NCBI GenBank assembly: GCA_965644315.1
Contig: CBFFRQ010000035.1
Location: forward strand, 1 to 64,000
Direction: 5' to 3'
DNA: 64,000 bases
DNA from: Caecitellus pseudoparvulus
Lineage: Eukaryota > Bigyra: Bicosoecida
The position numbers and the translations under genes are program-made. Position 1 is the stretch's first letter, and every line of letters begins with the position of its first letter. Positions 1-10,651 of the stretch are shown one piece after another. The notes under the pieces were generated by a model that saw only the letters and a list, made by a program, of their open reading frames with translations, was not told the DNA's origin and did no database searches.

Positions 1-42
1 GCGCAAACGACACAAGCACGACCTTCGCATTGACTCACAGGT

Positions 43-1704
43 ATGGGACAAGCAGCAGCTCTCGCACATCCCCTGCGTGGCACACAACAGCTTGGTCCCT
101 TTGAGAAGATGTGTGCTGGTACGCAGCCCGTATTCACTCACCAAGCCATGTCCGAGGATGACGAGGCATGGTTGGCTGACATGGCAGCCGATACCACCCA
201 CCCCTTCGTGCCCATAGACCACCTCAGGCCGGTCCTCCAAAAACTGATGTGGATGGAGGAGGAACTGCACAGTAAGGCCACAGGGCCCCAAACCTACCTT
301 CTGACAGGCTCCAGCGGCACAGGGATGACCCACTTGCTGAAGGCATATGCCAGGCAGGTGGCTGTGAGGAACCCCAGAGCGGGTGGCGGGCACACCCTGT
401 GCTGCAGCATCAACCTTGCGGTGCACAAGCCTTCTGACACAGAGAGCTTCGATGAATGGTTGCTTGGGTCGATCGCGAGCCAGCTGCCCGAGTTGAAAGA
501 GTTCGCGCCAGCCACGAAGGTGCTGGAGCTGCTGGCCACCTCTGCGCGTGGCAACTCTCGCCAGACGGTAAATGTGGAGCATCTTCTGGCCGCGGTGTCA
601 GCAGAGGGGGGTGCCGGCAGCGCTGCCTCCGCAGAGCTGTCGCGTCGGGTGTGCGCAGCTCTGACTGGTGTTGGTACGAAGAATCACCTGGGCCTGGCGA
701 GGGCCGTGTTGAGAGAAGCCAACATCGCCGTCATTGTGCTCATTGACGGGGCCGACTGCCTGTTCCAGGGTGACCACTTCACACGGGAATGTGCAGATCT
801 GTGGTGTGCTCAGCTGCGGTGGCTACTGTCCTTGAGGTACCCTGCTGTTGGCGTGGTCTTGTGCACAGCCTTCCAGCGTGCCAGCCAGCTGTTCGTTGAC
901 GACGGAGGTCCTCATGAGTTCCCGCCCCATTTCACACATCACGAGCTGCGAAAGAACTGGGATGAGGCCTTGCTACGGTGCATTCGCGTGGGGGGGCCTG
1001 CCTGGAGCCGCACGTCCCTCATGGCCTTCCTCCTCACGCACATGTGCGGAGAAGTGGACCGCTCATTCTCCCTCCTCCAGCGCCACCTTGACCAGCAGCC
1101 ATCGGAGGAAGCGCTTCAGGTGGCCAGAGGGCTTGATGCGCTGTGCCTGGGGGGCTGGAAGGGAGATGCTGATGCAAGCCCTGAACAGAAGCTGGACGCT
1201 TTCCTGGTGCACATCATGGAGCAGTTCGGGCACACACCCAAAAACCTCGCCAAAGCAGTACCCAACCTTCTTCGCGCATGTCAGACCCCGGGGGCATGGC
1301 CAGTAGCCACTGAGGAAGCTGCAGTGAAACCTGTCTCGGATGAGTGTGCACCCACACTCAACCTGGCGTTGAGTGCCGTTCTGGAGATCCTGCCTGACGA
1401 CAAGCAAGAACAGCTGGCTAAGGACACCCTGCTTACCTTCCACTCTGGGCGGTACACCGTGACCAGGAGGGCGTTCAAGAGATCCCTGGAAGCGTGCATT
1501 GCCCGCCAGGCTCCGCAACAGGCTGCAGCCGCAGCAGGTGGCAGCGCCGCTCACCTGGCATCATCCCCTGCCACGCTGCAGTGCGTCGACACTGCCATGG
1601 ATGCTGGATGGCTGGTGCCTCACCCCCGTGGTCTGAGCCTGGGCAGCCTGCAAGCGTACCGCAAGTACATGTTTGACCGTGTGCACCCTGATACTGTGGC
1701 GTGA
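43..1704 (+). CDS. P-loop (AAA+/STAND-like) ATPase-type protein with degenerate Walker A
   Basis: Open frame of 553 codons from the first ATG. A second ATG at 148 opens an acidic, start-like segment (MSEDDEAW) and is an equally good start. Around residues 87-95 lies a nucleotide-binding-loop-like LLTGSSGTGMT, in which the invariant Walker A lysine is methionine. About residues 227-236 read AVIVLIDGADCLF, a hydrophobic strand ending in D as in Walker B. The rest is helical, with no membrane segment or signal peptide. The general layout (ATPase fold, then a helical C-terminal region) brought ORC4 and STAND ATPases to mind, but no diagnostic ORC4 motif is visible, so no function is assigned. The lysine loss suggests weak or absent ATP hydrolysis; that is inference. 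A TGACTCACAG just before the first ATG could be an intron acceptor, so an upstream exon outside the window is possible. Confidence 0.6.
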   Translation: MGQAAALAHPLRGTQQLGPFEKMCAGTQPVFTHQAMSEDDEAWLADMAADTTHPFVPIDHLRPVLQKLMWMEEELHSKATGPQTYLLTGSSGTGMTHLLKAYARQVAVRNPRAGGGHTLCCSINLAVHKPSDTESFDEWLLGSIASQLPELKEFAPATKVLELLATSARGNSRQTVNVEHLLAAVSAEGGAGSAASAELSRRVCAALTGVGTKNHLGLARAVLREANIAVIVLIDGADCLFQGDHFTRECADLWCAQLRWLLSLRYPAVGVVLCTAFQRASQLFVDDGGPHEFPPHFTHHELRKNWDEALLRCIRVGGPAWSRTSLMAFLLTHMCGEVDRSFSLLQRHLDQQPSEEALQVARGLDALCLGGWKGDADASPEQKLDAFLVHIMEQFGHTPKNLAKAVPNLLRACQTPGAWPVATEEAAVKPVSDECAPTLNLALSAVLEILPDDKQEQLAKDTLLTFHSGRYTVTRRAFKRSLEACIARQAPQQAAAAAGGSAAHLASSPATLQCVDTAMDAGWLVPHPRGLSLGSLQAYRKYMFDRVHPDTVA

Positions 1705-2449
1705 ATGCAGACGACAGCAAGCCAGGCTGAGGTGCCGATGGCCCGCGCCTCGCCGAGGGTGCAGAGGTTCAAGGGAGGTGTGCTGGAGCGGCCCACCCAC
1801 GAGTCAGTGTGGTGCGGCAACGATGGCCAAAGGACTCCAACCCTGACATGGTGAGGGCTCTCAGCGTGCCGTCTCGGCGACCCAAACGGCACCAACGAGG
1901 CAGGCTGTAGCGCAGCAGTTGGAATGCACAGCAGCACCGTGCACCCAGTCTCTCACGCCTGTGTCGTGCCTGGTACGCTGCACACCTCATCCGCTGCATG
2001 TCGCGCACCACTGCTGCCCCAGATCTGTCGCGCAACACAGCTGCCGCCGAGATTGGACAGGGCTGATCACCTGCGCTGCAACTTGCAGCATGCTGGGACC
2101 CCGCCCGCCCACTGACTGCGCGACACAGACCCATGATCTGATACGCTGCAGGAAGGCTTCGCCAGTTAGGGGGGTGGACGCACTCCAGTTCCCTGGTGCT
2201 GGACTCGCGCCGACTAGATAGGTGGTCTGTAGAAGTGTGGCGACAAGGACCCCCCCCGGACAACGGACAACAGGCACCAACCCATGGCACCAAAGACTGA
2301 ATCTGGCAAAACGTACATCACCAGCCGCAGGCAGTTGAAATACAACATTCCTGTGCGTTCAGGTGTGGCGGCTTTAGGTTGCCCTCGTGTACTGGGCGTG
2401 TGGGAAGCCTCTCACCAGCAAGCCACCTTGCTGTTCTGTGCTTCTCGCC
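1705..2449. other. Intergenic stretch, no supported gene
   Basis: 745 nt between the P-loop gene and GlnRS. The open frames here are arginine-, cysteine- and proline-rich, lack homology cues and disagree between strands. No tRNA-like cloverleaf or strong repeat was seen. It presumably holds the 3' untranslated region of the first gene and the promoter and leader of GlnRS. Confidence 0.5.
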
Positions 2450-5096
2450 ATGGCTGCCGATGCTCCTTCAGATGTGCTGGGCGCCTTGGGCCCATTGGGT
2501 TTGGATGAGGTGAAGCTGGAGATGCTGGAGAGCAAGCCCGAGCATGCCCTGACCCTCTGGCAGTTGTCAGAAGCTGGCGGCGCGCTGGCGGGCTCTGAGG
2601 TGCCTGCTGACATTGTGCCGTTTCTGCTTGAGGCTGCCACGACTCTGAAGGCTCCCGGGCGTGTGCACGCTGCCAAGCTTGGCCCCTACATTGTCAATGG
2701 TCAGCTGGACGTCAAGGCCAAGGTGGTTGCCGCTGTGCGTTTCTTGAACGGCCTGAAGGGGGCGCATGCGGAATTTGACGCTGCGGCTCTGGAGGCTGCT
2801 GCCGGAGTCGGCGTGACTGTGTCGGACGATGAGATGAAGGCTCATGTGGATGCCTACCTGAAGGCAAACGAAGAAGACATTCTCGCCCAGCGGTATGCAT
2901 TCCCATCCAAGGACTTTCTCGCCGAGGTGAAGAGCCACGCGCGTTTCAAGTGGGGCAGCTTGGGTGTCGCGAAGAAGGCACTGGATGCTGGCATGCTGGC
3001 TCTGCTTGGCCCTGAAACGGCCGAGGACAAGGCAGCCAAGAAGAAAGCTGGTAAGGGGAAGGGCAAGAAGGGGGGCAAGGCCACGAAGGGAGGCAAGGGT
3101 GACAAGAAGACGGAGAAGGCTGCGGCAGACGAGTCTGGACCATCCGAGGCGTCGGTGTTTGCGGCTCGGGAGCTCGACTCGGCGCGTAATTCCGAGGCCC
3201 TCCTGGCAGCCCATGCAGCAGCAACAGGCGGCACAGTCATCACTCGGTTCCCCCCCGAGCCCAACGGGTACCTGCACATCGGGCATGCCAAGAGCATGAA
3301 CCTGAACTTCAAGCTGGCCTTCAAGTACTTGGGTGTGGCCAGCGGCAAGACCATCTTCAGGTACGACGACACGAACCCTGAAGCAGAGAGCCAGGAGTAC
3401 ATTGACAGTCAGGTACGTGGCCTGCTGCGGGCTGATGTGTATCGCCAGCCCAGGGCAGCGCGGGGATGAGAGGCGGCCGTACAGCCCACCTTGCACGTCA
3501 GTCGTAGCCCGTGCACACACACGAGGCCAGTGACGAGAACAGGCACGCTGAGCGCTTGCCCTGTGGCATGGCAGTCACGTTGTCCCTTGCTTGCTCCCCA
3601 CGTGTCCCCAGCTACACCCCCCTCTCCCCCTTCCTGCGCAGGCTGAGAACGTGAGCTGGCTGGGGTGGCAGCCTGCCCAGGTCACGCACAGCTCTGACTA
3701 CTTCCCCAAGCTGTACGAGCTGGCCATCAAGCTCATCACGGACGGCAATGCGTACGTGTGCCACCAGACCTCGGAGCAGGTCAAGGCATCGCGGGAGGCC
3801 GCCAAGGCTGGCGACTTGGCGGCCGCCAACTCTCCCTGGCGAGGCCGGACTGTGGAGGAGAACCTGGTTGAGTTCGAGAAGATGCGCCTGGGCCTGTACG
3901 GCGAGGGGGAGGCGACGCTGCGCATGAAGATGGACATGTCCTCCACGAAGACGACCATGTGGGACCCCGTCGCGTACCGCATCAAGATGACGCCCCACCC
4001 CATGTCTGGGGACACCTGGTGCATCTACCCCTCCTACGACTTCACGCACTGCATTGTGGACTCCCTGGAGCACATCGACTACTCCCTGTGCACGCTGGAG
4101 TTCGAGCAGCGCCGCGATAGCTACTACTGGCTGCTGGAGAAGCTGGACATGTGGCGCCCCCACGTGTTCGAGTTCTCCCGCCTGAACATCTCGCGCAACG
4201 TCCTGTCCAAGCGCAAGATCATCAAGCTCGTGTCCACAGGCGTCGTGAGCGGGTGGGACGACCCCCGTCTGCTGACCATCAACGGCCTGCGCCGCCGGGG
4301 CTTCACCCCCGGTGCCATCAACGAGTTCTGTGACTGCGTCGGCGTCACCCGCAACGAGAACCTCATCAGCATCAACCTGCTGGAGCACTTTGCCCGCAAG
4401 GACTTGGACTCGCACGCTCCCCGCGCCTTTGCCGTGCTGCACCCGTTGAAGGTGACCCTGGTGAACGTGCCTGCAGGCTTCGAGGAAACCAAGGAGGTGC
4501 CCAACTTCCCCCGGGACCCCGCTGCCGGCAGCCACAGCAAGGTGCTCACCTCCACGGTGTACATCGAGCGTGCCGACTTCCGCCTGCAGGACGCCAAGGG
4601 GTACTACGGCCTGGCACTCGGCAAGACCGTCGGGCTGCGGTACGGCGGCAACATCAAGTGCGTGGAGGTGAAGCGTGGCCCCAAGGGGGATGTCCTGGAG
4701 CTGCTGTGCGAGTACGATGCGGAGCGCAGCGTGAAGCCCAAGGGCAACCTGCACTGGGCCTCGGGCAAGGCGCTGCAGAAGGCGGAGGTACGCCTGTACG
4801 ACCACCTGTTCACGCACGAGACTCCAGATGACGCCCCTGGGTCATGGGAGGACTACATCAACCCGGAGTCTCTCACCGTGGTGAAGGATGCTCTGGTGGA
4901 CAGCCACCTGGCTTCTGCTGAGCACTTCCAGTCCTTCCAGTTTGAGCGCACGGGGTACTTCATGGTGGACCCTGACACCGATGCTGCCGCGGGGAAGCTG
5001 GTGTTCAACCGTGTCGTCACCCTGAAGGAAAGCGCCGATGCCAAGGCGATCAAGGGGAAGACCGGCACTGCGGCGGCTGCTTCTGCCTCCTCCTAG
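2450..5096 (+). CDS. QARS1: Glutaminyl-tRNA synthetase, cytosolic (2 exons)
   Basis: Class I aminoacyl-tRNA synthetase that charges tRNA-Gln. Exons are 2450-3412 and 3642-5096; a 229-nt phase-0 intron (GTACGT...GCGCAG) interrupts the catalytic domain, giving 805 residues, close to the usual eukaryotic length. The N-terminal ~190 residues are the eukaryote-specific tRNA-binding appendage, followed by a Lys/Gly-rich linker (about 195-230). The catalytic domain follows with the HIGH-type motif [12 protein letters not shown] (about residues 270-281), and the KMSKR-type VLSKRKI lies in exon 2. The two-part C-terminal beta-barrel anticodon-binding region follows. The joined junction [13 protein letters not shown] matches the family across the splice. 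The start ATG sits in CGCCATGG. Separate GlnRS (rather than GluRS plus amidotransferase) is the eukaryotic cytosolic pattern. Confidence 0.95.
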
Positions 5097-5352
5097 GCGC
5101 TGAGAAGCGCTCGGCCGGTTCTTTGTTGCGAATGCACTTTTGTCCTGCGAACAAAACCTCGAACAGAGCACTCTCACTGATCAGGGAAGCAAGCAGGTCC
5201 CGCAGTTTCTATTCTCCCCCAAGCGCCCGGGCACGACAGACTGGCGAGAAACGAAGGCGCCCCAAATTCCGCACTAGCCGGCGTTGCTGAGTGCTCTGCA
5301 CCTGCGCTTGAAGAGCAGCTCTTGCGGCGGAACACAGTGCATCCCTACTGTC

Positions 5353-6196
5353 ATGGCAGGTCGGGAGGTGCTTGTATCGTTGGCGACAGCTGGTGTGTGC
5401 TCGCCGCTCTGTGCCATAGGAAGCTGCGTGGGCACTGGTGTCTGCTCGCTGCCTCGTCACCGCAGGGGAAGTGGGAGTGGGGAAGACGAGCCTCTTGCAC
5501 CGATTGCTGGAACGGAAGGAAGACCTGAGCACACTGCAATCCACAGTGGGGGTGGAGATTTCGCCCTTGCGCCTGCCTTTGCAGGCGGGCGGCGTCGCCC
5601 GCGTGCAGTTGTTCGACACGGCAGGTGCGCGAGGCAGCCCGCCCCGCTCGCCCCCGCAAGCTCGCAGCTGTAGGGGCTCCTCTCTGCCCTACGCAGGTCA
5701 AGAACAGTACCGAGAGTCCATCAGCAAGGTGTACCTGCGGGGCAGGGATGTGTACACTCTCGTGTACGATGTCGGGCGGCTTGACACGGCGGCCGACCTC
5801 GAGCGGCACTGGCTGCCACTTCTGGCGTCCCTCGTCAAGCCTGGCTGCGCAGTGTTGCTGCTGGGAAACAAGCTCGACGCCCTGTCAGACGCCGAGCAGG
5901 AGAGCCCTGCCCTGTGCAGTGCCCAGCAGAGTCTGGTGCAAGCAGCCAAGGCTCTGCTGCCTCACTGCTCCGTCGCCCACTCGCACGTGAGTGCACTGAC
6001 AGGGGCCGGCATGGACGCCGTCACCTCCCAGCTGGAGGCCATTTCTACAGAGTTGCTGTGTCGCCAGGAAGCGGCAGCGGAGGAGACGGTCGTCGAGCCT
6101 GAGCCTGTGCAACTGAGTGGTGCGCGCTCAGGCGGCGCCCGAGCGGCGGGGGCTGCTGAAGGCAGTTGTTTTGGATCGGCGGGCTGGTGGGGTTGA
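5353..6196 (+). CDS. Rab-like small GTPase (3 exons)
   Basis: Predicted exons 5353-5392, 5466-5624 and 5697-6196. Joining them restores a complete GTPase: G1 GEVGVGKT across the first splice, G2 threonine in STVGVE, G3 DTAGQE across the second splice, G4 NKLD and G5 SALTG. Introns are 73 nt and 72 nt; the second is a multiple of three without stops, so retention would insert 24 residues just inside G3. The protein would be 232 residues. The first exon begins ATGGCAGGTCGG (MAGREVLVSLATAG), which supplies the first beta strand. The C-terminus ends SAGWWG, without the CC/CXC prenylation cysteines of true Rabs, so it is probably an atypical Rab-like protein or has a missed last exon. Likely role is in vesicle traffic; effectors cannot be inferred. 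Confidence 0.8.
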
Positions 6197-6735
6197 CTTG
6201 GAGAAGGATTCCTGTAGGCACCCACTGCCTGGCCAGATTATGTGGCCAGTGGCCTGAGCTGGGTGTCAGCTCGGACTGCGGGCAAGTTGGCTTGTCTTGG
6301 TGGATTGGACTGGCACATTGCGCGTTTTCAGATGTCAGCGGGTTGTGCTCGTGCCTTTCCAATGCAGAGCAAGTACGTAGTGGTCTGTTTGCTGCCGTTA
6401 CCTGAAGCGGCATACAATGCCGACCTGAGCTTATTTGCAGCAGGGCTTGGGTGAGTCTTGACATCCCATCTTATCTTTCCTCGGTGGGTACAGAGTGTCA
6501 TGTTTTCCACTTTTTCTTGCCCGACAATGCACAGCAGGCTGACGCCGACTCATTTGTTCAGCGCACTGCATGCCGGTCGAAAAGACGCGTGCACAAGGGA
6601 AGCACGACGTTTCGCCAGTGCTCCTTGCTCTGTCTGCCACTCCAGGCCCGAGGAACGCGGGTATTTCCTCCCCACCTCTGTTGTTCTTCAGAGAGGGCAG
6701 GTTTGGGGGCGCCGAATCTCCAGTTTTCATCCAAG
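6197..6735. other. Intergenic stretch between Rab-like gene and TRM112
   Basis: 539 nt with only short, low-quality open frames on both strands. No RNA gene or repeat was recognised. It would contain the Rab-like 3' end and the TRM112 promoter. Confidence 0.45.
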
Positions 6736-7207
6736 ATGCGCCTCATTACCCACAACATGATGTTCTGCAACGTCAAGGTGAGCTGTACAGCGCGAAGGGG
6801 TGTGCATTCAATTTCCGCAGGCGGCGCCCGCTTTCCACGTGCAGGCCTGCGTCGCGACGGCAAACATGGAGTCTGAGGAGCCCAAGAACTTCCCACTCCA
6901 TATCACCATAGCAGAAGGCGGCATCAAGCAGGTGCCTCAGGAGTTCAGTGCCGAGTTCGTGGTGGGCATCCTGCCACGCATTGACTGGCGAGCCCTGCGA
7001 GCCACGGCTGCAGAGCTGGGCATTGCTGCCTTGCCCGAGGCGTTGCCAGAGTCCTACGCCACTGACGTCGGGTTCTTGAAGTCAGTGCACACGCTCATTC
7101 TGGAGGTACACGTGACGGAGGGAGCCCTCGTGTGTGGGAACTGCCAGCGAGTGTACCCCATCGTGAAGGGCATCCCCAACATGCTGCTGAACGAAGACGA
7201 AGTGTGA
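6736..7207 (+). CDS. TRM112: TRM112, methyltransferase-activating subunit (2 exons)
   Basis: Small zinc-ribbon-like partner that activates several methyltransferases acting on tRNA, rRNA and release factor eRF1. Exon 1 (6736-6777) encodes MRLITHNMMFCNVK, the conserved TRM112 N-terminus. Exon 2 ends at 7207 and carries LILEVHVTEGALVCGNC, YPIVKGIPNMLL and a terminal NEDEV, the family hallmarks. The intron starts GTGAGC at 6778. Two in-frame acceptors are possible, ending at 6820 (CCGCAG) or 6844 (GTGCAG), giving proteins that differ by 8 residues. Of the usual zinc cysteines, the CGNC pair is visible. It converges with the DUF389 gene, 37 nt away. Confidence 0.92.
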
Positions 7208-7244
7208 CGCGTGCCCAATGCATTCCTTCCCGCGACCAGCCGGG

Positions 7245-10200
7245 TCACCGGCGCCGGGGGTACTGCGAGCCGTGGCCCAGCTCCGCGTTGGCTTGCTCGA
7301 GGCTGCGAGTGATGGCAGCGCCCACCGTGCCGCCGCCCAGGAGACTGCCGAAGGCGAAGGCGCCTTGGTCCTGCAGCTCCACCTGCACTTGTGCGCCTTG
7401 CTCGGCAAAGGAGGTGGTGGAGGCGGATGCCGTGCGCCGGTGGTGGCTCTGACTGGCGGACGCCTGTGCAGCCAGCCCGCCCTTGAGGATGGCCAGGGTG
7501 CCCGGAGAGGACATCTGCCGCACGATGCGGGTGGGGGGCACGCCAGGCCCCAGGTGCACGCCACTGCCACCGGAGCCAGCACTGCCGATGGAGGCGGCCA
7601 TGGGTGGCGACGTCTCAGCCTCTGCGTCGGCGGCGGCGCGGGCCACCGCAGCCAAGGCGGCGTCTGAGCCAGGTGCACCCCCCTCCCCCGTGCCTGCGGA
7701 AGGCGCAGCTGACCGCGCCCACGCTTCCAGGTCCCCTGCCCCGAAGCGCACTTTGGGGGTTTCTTTCGGCACTGGGGCGCCTTCAGCAGGGGCTGCTCCC
7801 GCGCCTTGAGTCACGAGGGGGGGCATGCTTGCGCCTGGGCCTGCCGGGATGGTGGCAGCCCCTTCAGCTGGCGTGGTCTTCACGATGGGCAGTGCGGCCT
7901 CGGGCGTCGGAGCAGAGGGGGAGGGCTCCGCGACTGGGACCACAACGGATCCCGGAGCCGGGGAGGGGTTGCTGGGGGGCGAGGGACCCGGCACCCCACC
8001 CGTGCTGACGGCCGAGTCAGCTCGGGGCACGGGCGCCACGGGGGCCCAAGTACTGGCGGTGGACCTGACGCCAGGGCGGCCGCTGCCAATGGTCCTGTGC
8101 ACGAAGCTGGGCTGGAGGGCGGAGGTGGGCTTGGCGTCGTCTTCCGCCTCGCGTAGGGACAAGGACCGCGCGATGAAGGCCTCTGCCTCGAAGCTGGCAC
8201 TGGTGGGCAGGCGGCGGCGCGGCGGCGGCACAGTGACGACGTTCACGCCCGCGTTCAAGTCTCGGAACAGCTGGATGGCCCGGTCCAGTCCAATGGTGCG
8301 CCCCCCTGTGGCGGCGTCATCTGCCGCCAGGCCGCCCTGTGCAGGCGGCTCGTCGGGTCCACTGGCGAAGCCCATGCGTCCGACGGGCTGCGAGCCCTTG
8401 CCCAGTTCAAACTGGCGTTCGTTGAGGAGCTGGTTGTGCAGCATGGCGTCCGAGGGGCGGGCGGGCATGGAGCGCAGCTGGCGCGTGACGGTCTGGAAGA
8501 GCAGGGACTTGCCGCGGATGGGGGCTGCCTCCTTGATGGCGAAGATGAGCAGCGCGAAGAAGAAGATGCAGATGATGTTCACGACGGTGAGGATGAAGGA
8601 GAAGGTGCCCATCTCAGCGAAGTCGGAAGGGGAGGTGTCCAGGGCGTCCCCTGCGTACAGGTGCCCCACCACCGCGTGGTACCAGCAGATGCCGGCGTTG
8701 ACGAGGGGCGGCAGGAGGGAGGCGGAGATGGCCACACCCACCAGGGAGGAGGTGTTGGCCCCCGTGACAGACAGACCCACGCCCACGCCGGAGGGGATGG
8801 CGATGGCGATGCCGGACAGCAGCCCCCACGGGTCCCCGCGGCCGGACATCTCAGACGTGGGCCAGTCCAACGCCTCTGCGAAGGGCGCCCCTGCCGCGGC
8901 CACAAGCACGCCCGCCAGGATGCAGACGAGGAAGCCCAGGCCTTCGCTCACGAGACCCTGCAGCACCATGCCGCCGTCCTGGATGAAGGCGCCGAAGGTG
9001 ATGCTGAGAATGGGCCCCATGAGCGGCGACACCAGCATGCTGGCGACGATGACGACGACGTTGTTGGTGACGAGCCCGACGCCTGCCAGCAGGCTGGCGG
9101 CGAACACGAGCAGGAGGTAGTCGAAGGAGAACATGGCGCCCTGCGCGATCTGCGCCAGCAGCTTGCCCACCAGCACCCGGGCCTGCACGGTGTCGGCGAA
9201 GGTGAAGCCCCCCCCCGCCTTGCTCTTGGGGCGGGCGGCCGCGTCACCTTCCGCGGCTGGCTCAGCTGCCGCGTGCAGGGCCCCCGTGATGGCATCAGAC
9301 AGCTGCACACCGGAGGGGGAGGCGTGCAGGGGCAGGATGGGCGGCGGCGAACCGGGTGTCTCCCCGCCGACCTTGGGCAGGGGGGAGGGCGGGCGGGAGG
9401 GGGCTGCACGCCGCCGGCGGGGGCCAGGGGGGGGGGTGGCACCGCGTCCACCCCCCCCTCCAGCAGCTCGTCATCCGTCTCCTCGGCTGCATCCTGGGAC
9501 GGCGATGGGGCAGGCACCACGGTCTCCTCTGCCTCCCCACCCTCCTTGCTCGCACCGGACTCTGCCGGGGCCCCCTCCCCCCCCTCCGCCGCCGCCGCCG
9601 ACTCACCACCAGCCTCTGGCGAATCCACTGGGGCAGCCAGGCTGGCGATCTCGCGCGGGGGCAGGGTGGCAGCTGTCGGCACAAGGTCAGTGGTGGTGTG
9701 GGAGGGTGCTGGCAGGGACTGCAGGCTCTGTGGCGCCGGGATGGGGGTGGCTGCCACACTGGGCGCCATGCGGGGTCGGCTCTTGGCCTGCAGGAGTGAG
9801 ACGACGGAGGGGCGGCAGACCTCCACAGGCGTCACGCCGATGAAGCCACACTGGGGCGTCTCGTCCGCGCCCACACCCACCTCCAGCTGCAACGCAGCGA
9901 GGATAGCCTCCACGCCAGCTGCTGAGAAGCAGTACAGCTGCAGGTACCGTGTGCGCAGCAGCGTGGCGCCGTCGGTGCTGGGCAAGATGCCGAGGGCATG
10001 CTGCAGCGGCATGGCCTCGTCGCCAGTGGGGACTTTGGGGTCGATGGCGGCGTCCACGGAGCCGGCTGCGAAGACTTCTGGCACGCTGGCGCTCTGGATG
10101 ACCTTGGGGCACGCGACGAGCCCGGCGAAGTCGGGCAGCCGTAGCATGTGCAAGACGTGCTGTGCCACGGGCCACCAGACGTGCCCCTGGGGGGGCAGCA

Positions 10201-10378
10201 GGGGCGTCGTCAGGCTGGGCGCTGCCGCTGCAATGGCCGGCCCCAGCACGTTCGCTGCGAGCTCAGAACCATCCTGGGCACCCCGCTTGCCTTCTGTTTC
10301 CACGTTCCAGTGGCTTCCCAGCACCGAGCGGGGCAATGCTGCCACCTCGGGGATGTCCAAGTGCATCATGAACGCCAT
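7245..10378 (-). CDS. DUF389-family multi-pass membrane protein
   Basis: The start is taken at ATG 10378 (MAFMMHLD). Exon 1 and exon 2 lie in different frames; a clean phase-0 intron from a GTGCC donor at 9442 to the TGTGCAG acceptor at 9303 (140 nt) restores one product of about 997 residues. Alternative donors at 9451 or 9520 also keep frame. The N-terminal part contains a ferredoxin-fold-like segment typical before DUF389 (about residues 140-185), then a low-complexity Ala/Pro/Glu linker. The DUF389 core has about seven hydrophobic helices, including VSPLMGPIL and SLLPPLVNAG-type loops. After the last helix (FALLIFAIKEAAP) comes a roughly 430-residue Ser/Pro/Ala-rich tail of low complexity, presumably cytosolic. 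Transport or sensing roles are unknown for the family. It diverges from the LMF-like gene. Confidence 0.8.
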
Positions 10379-10651
10379 GGTTGGGAAGGCGCTGGGCAGG
10401 GGTGTCCTCAGGCTCTGGGTGGCCGTGCGACGTCGCTGGCCCGCCTGCTTGCGGTTGCGGAAGTGAAACGCAGGCCCAACGCAGACTTGCCTGCAGGAGG
10501 TCACGGCGGGTCGGCCACAGCGCAGGAAAGGTCTGGCAGGGTGCAATCAAAACCTAAACATTTGCGCGACGCTGGCACGTGCGATGGGAATTGCGCTGTA
10601 CGTCCCATTGCTGGCAGGCGTTGGCCGTCAACACGACTGCTCGCGAGCGTG
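10379..10651. promoter_or_regulatory. Putative shared divergent promoter, DUF389 / LMF-like
   Basis: 273 nt separate the start codons of two divergent membrane-protein genes, so both promoters and leaders must lie here or overlap the genes. No TATA box or clear motif was recognised. This is inferred from layout only. Confidence 0.35.

Noticed and set aside
43-1704. Assignment of the first gene as ORC4
   Set aside because: General layout fits, but the Walker A lysine is missing and no ORC4-specific C-terminal motif could be recognised.
1769-2293. Minus-strand open frame in the first intergenic gap
   Set aside because: Arg/Cys-rich, no ATG context or motif, and nothing conserved; treated as chance in GC-rich DNA.
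3612-4817. Minus-strand open frame of 401 codons over GlnRS exon 2
   Set aside because: Shadow of a confidently assigned synthetase exon on the other strand.
9302-9460. Apparent frameshift in the DUF389 gene at runs of G (plus strand)
   Set aside because: A phase-0 intron from 9442 (or 9451/9520) to 9303 with a TGTGCAG acceptor restores one continuous product, so no sequence error or frameshift need be invoked.
8436-10466. Plus-strand open frame of 676 codons over the DUF389 gene
   Set aside because: Composition is His/Arg/Gly-rich and it mirrors the GC-rich minus-strand coding sequence; no family motif.
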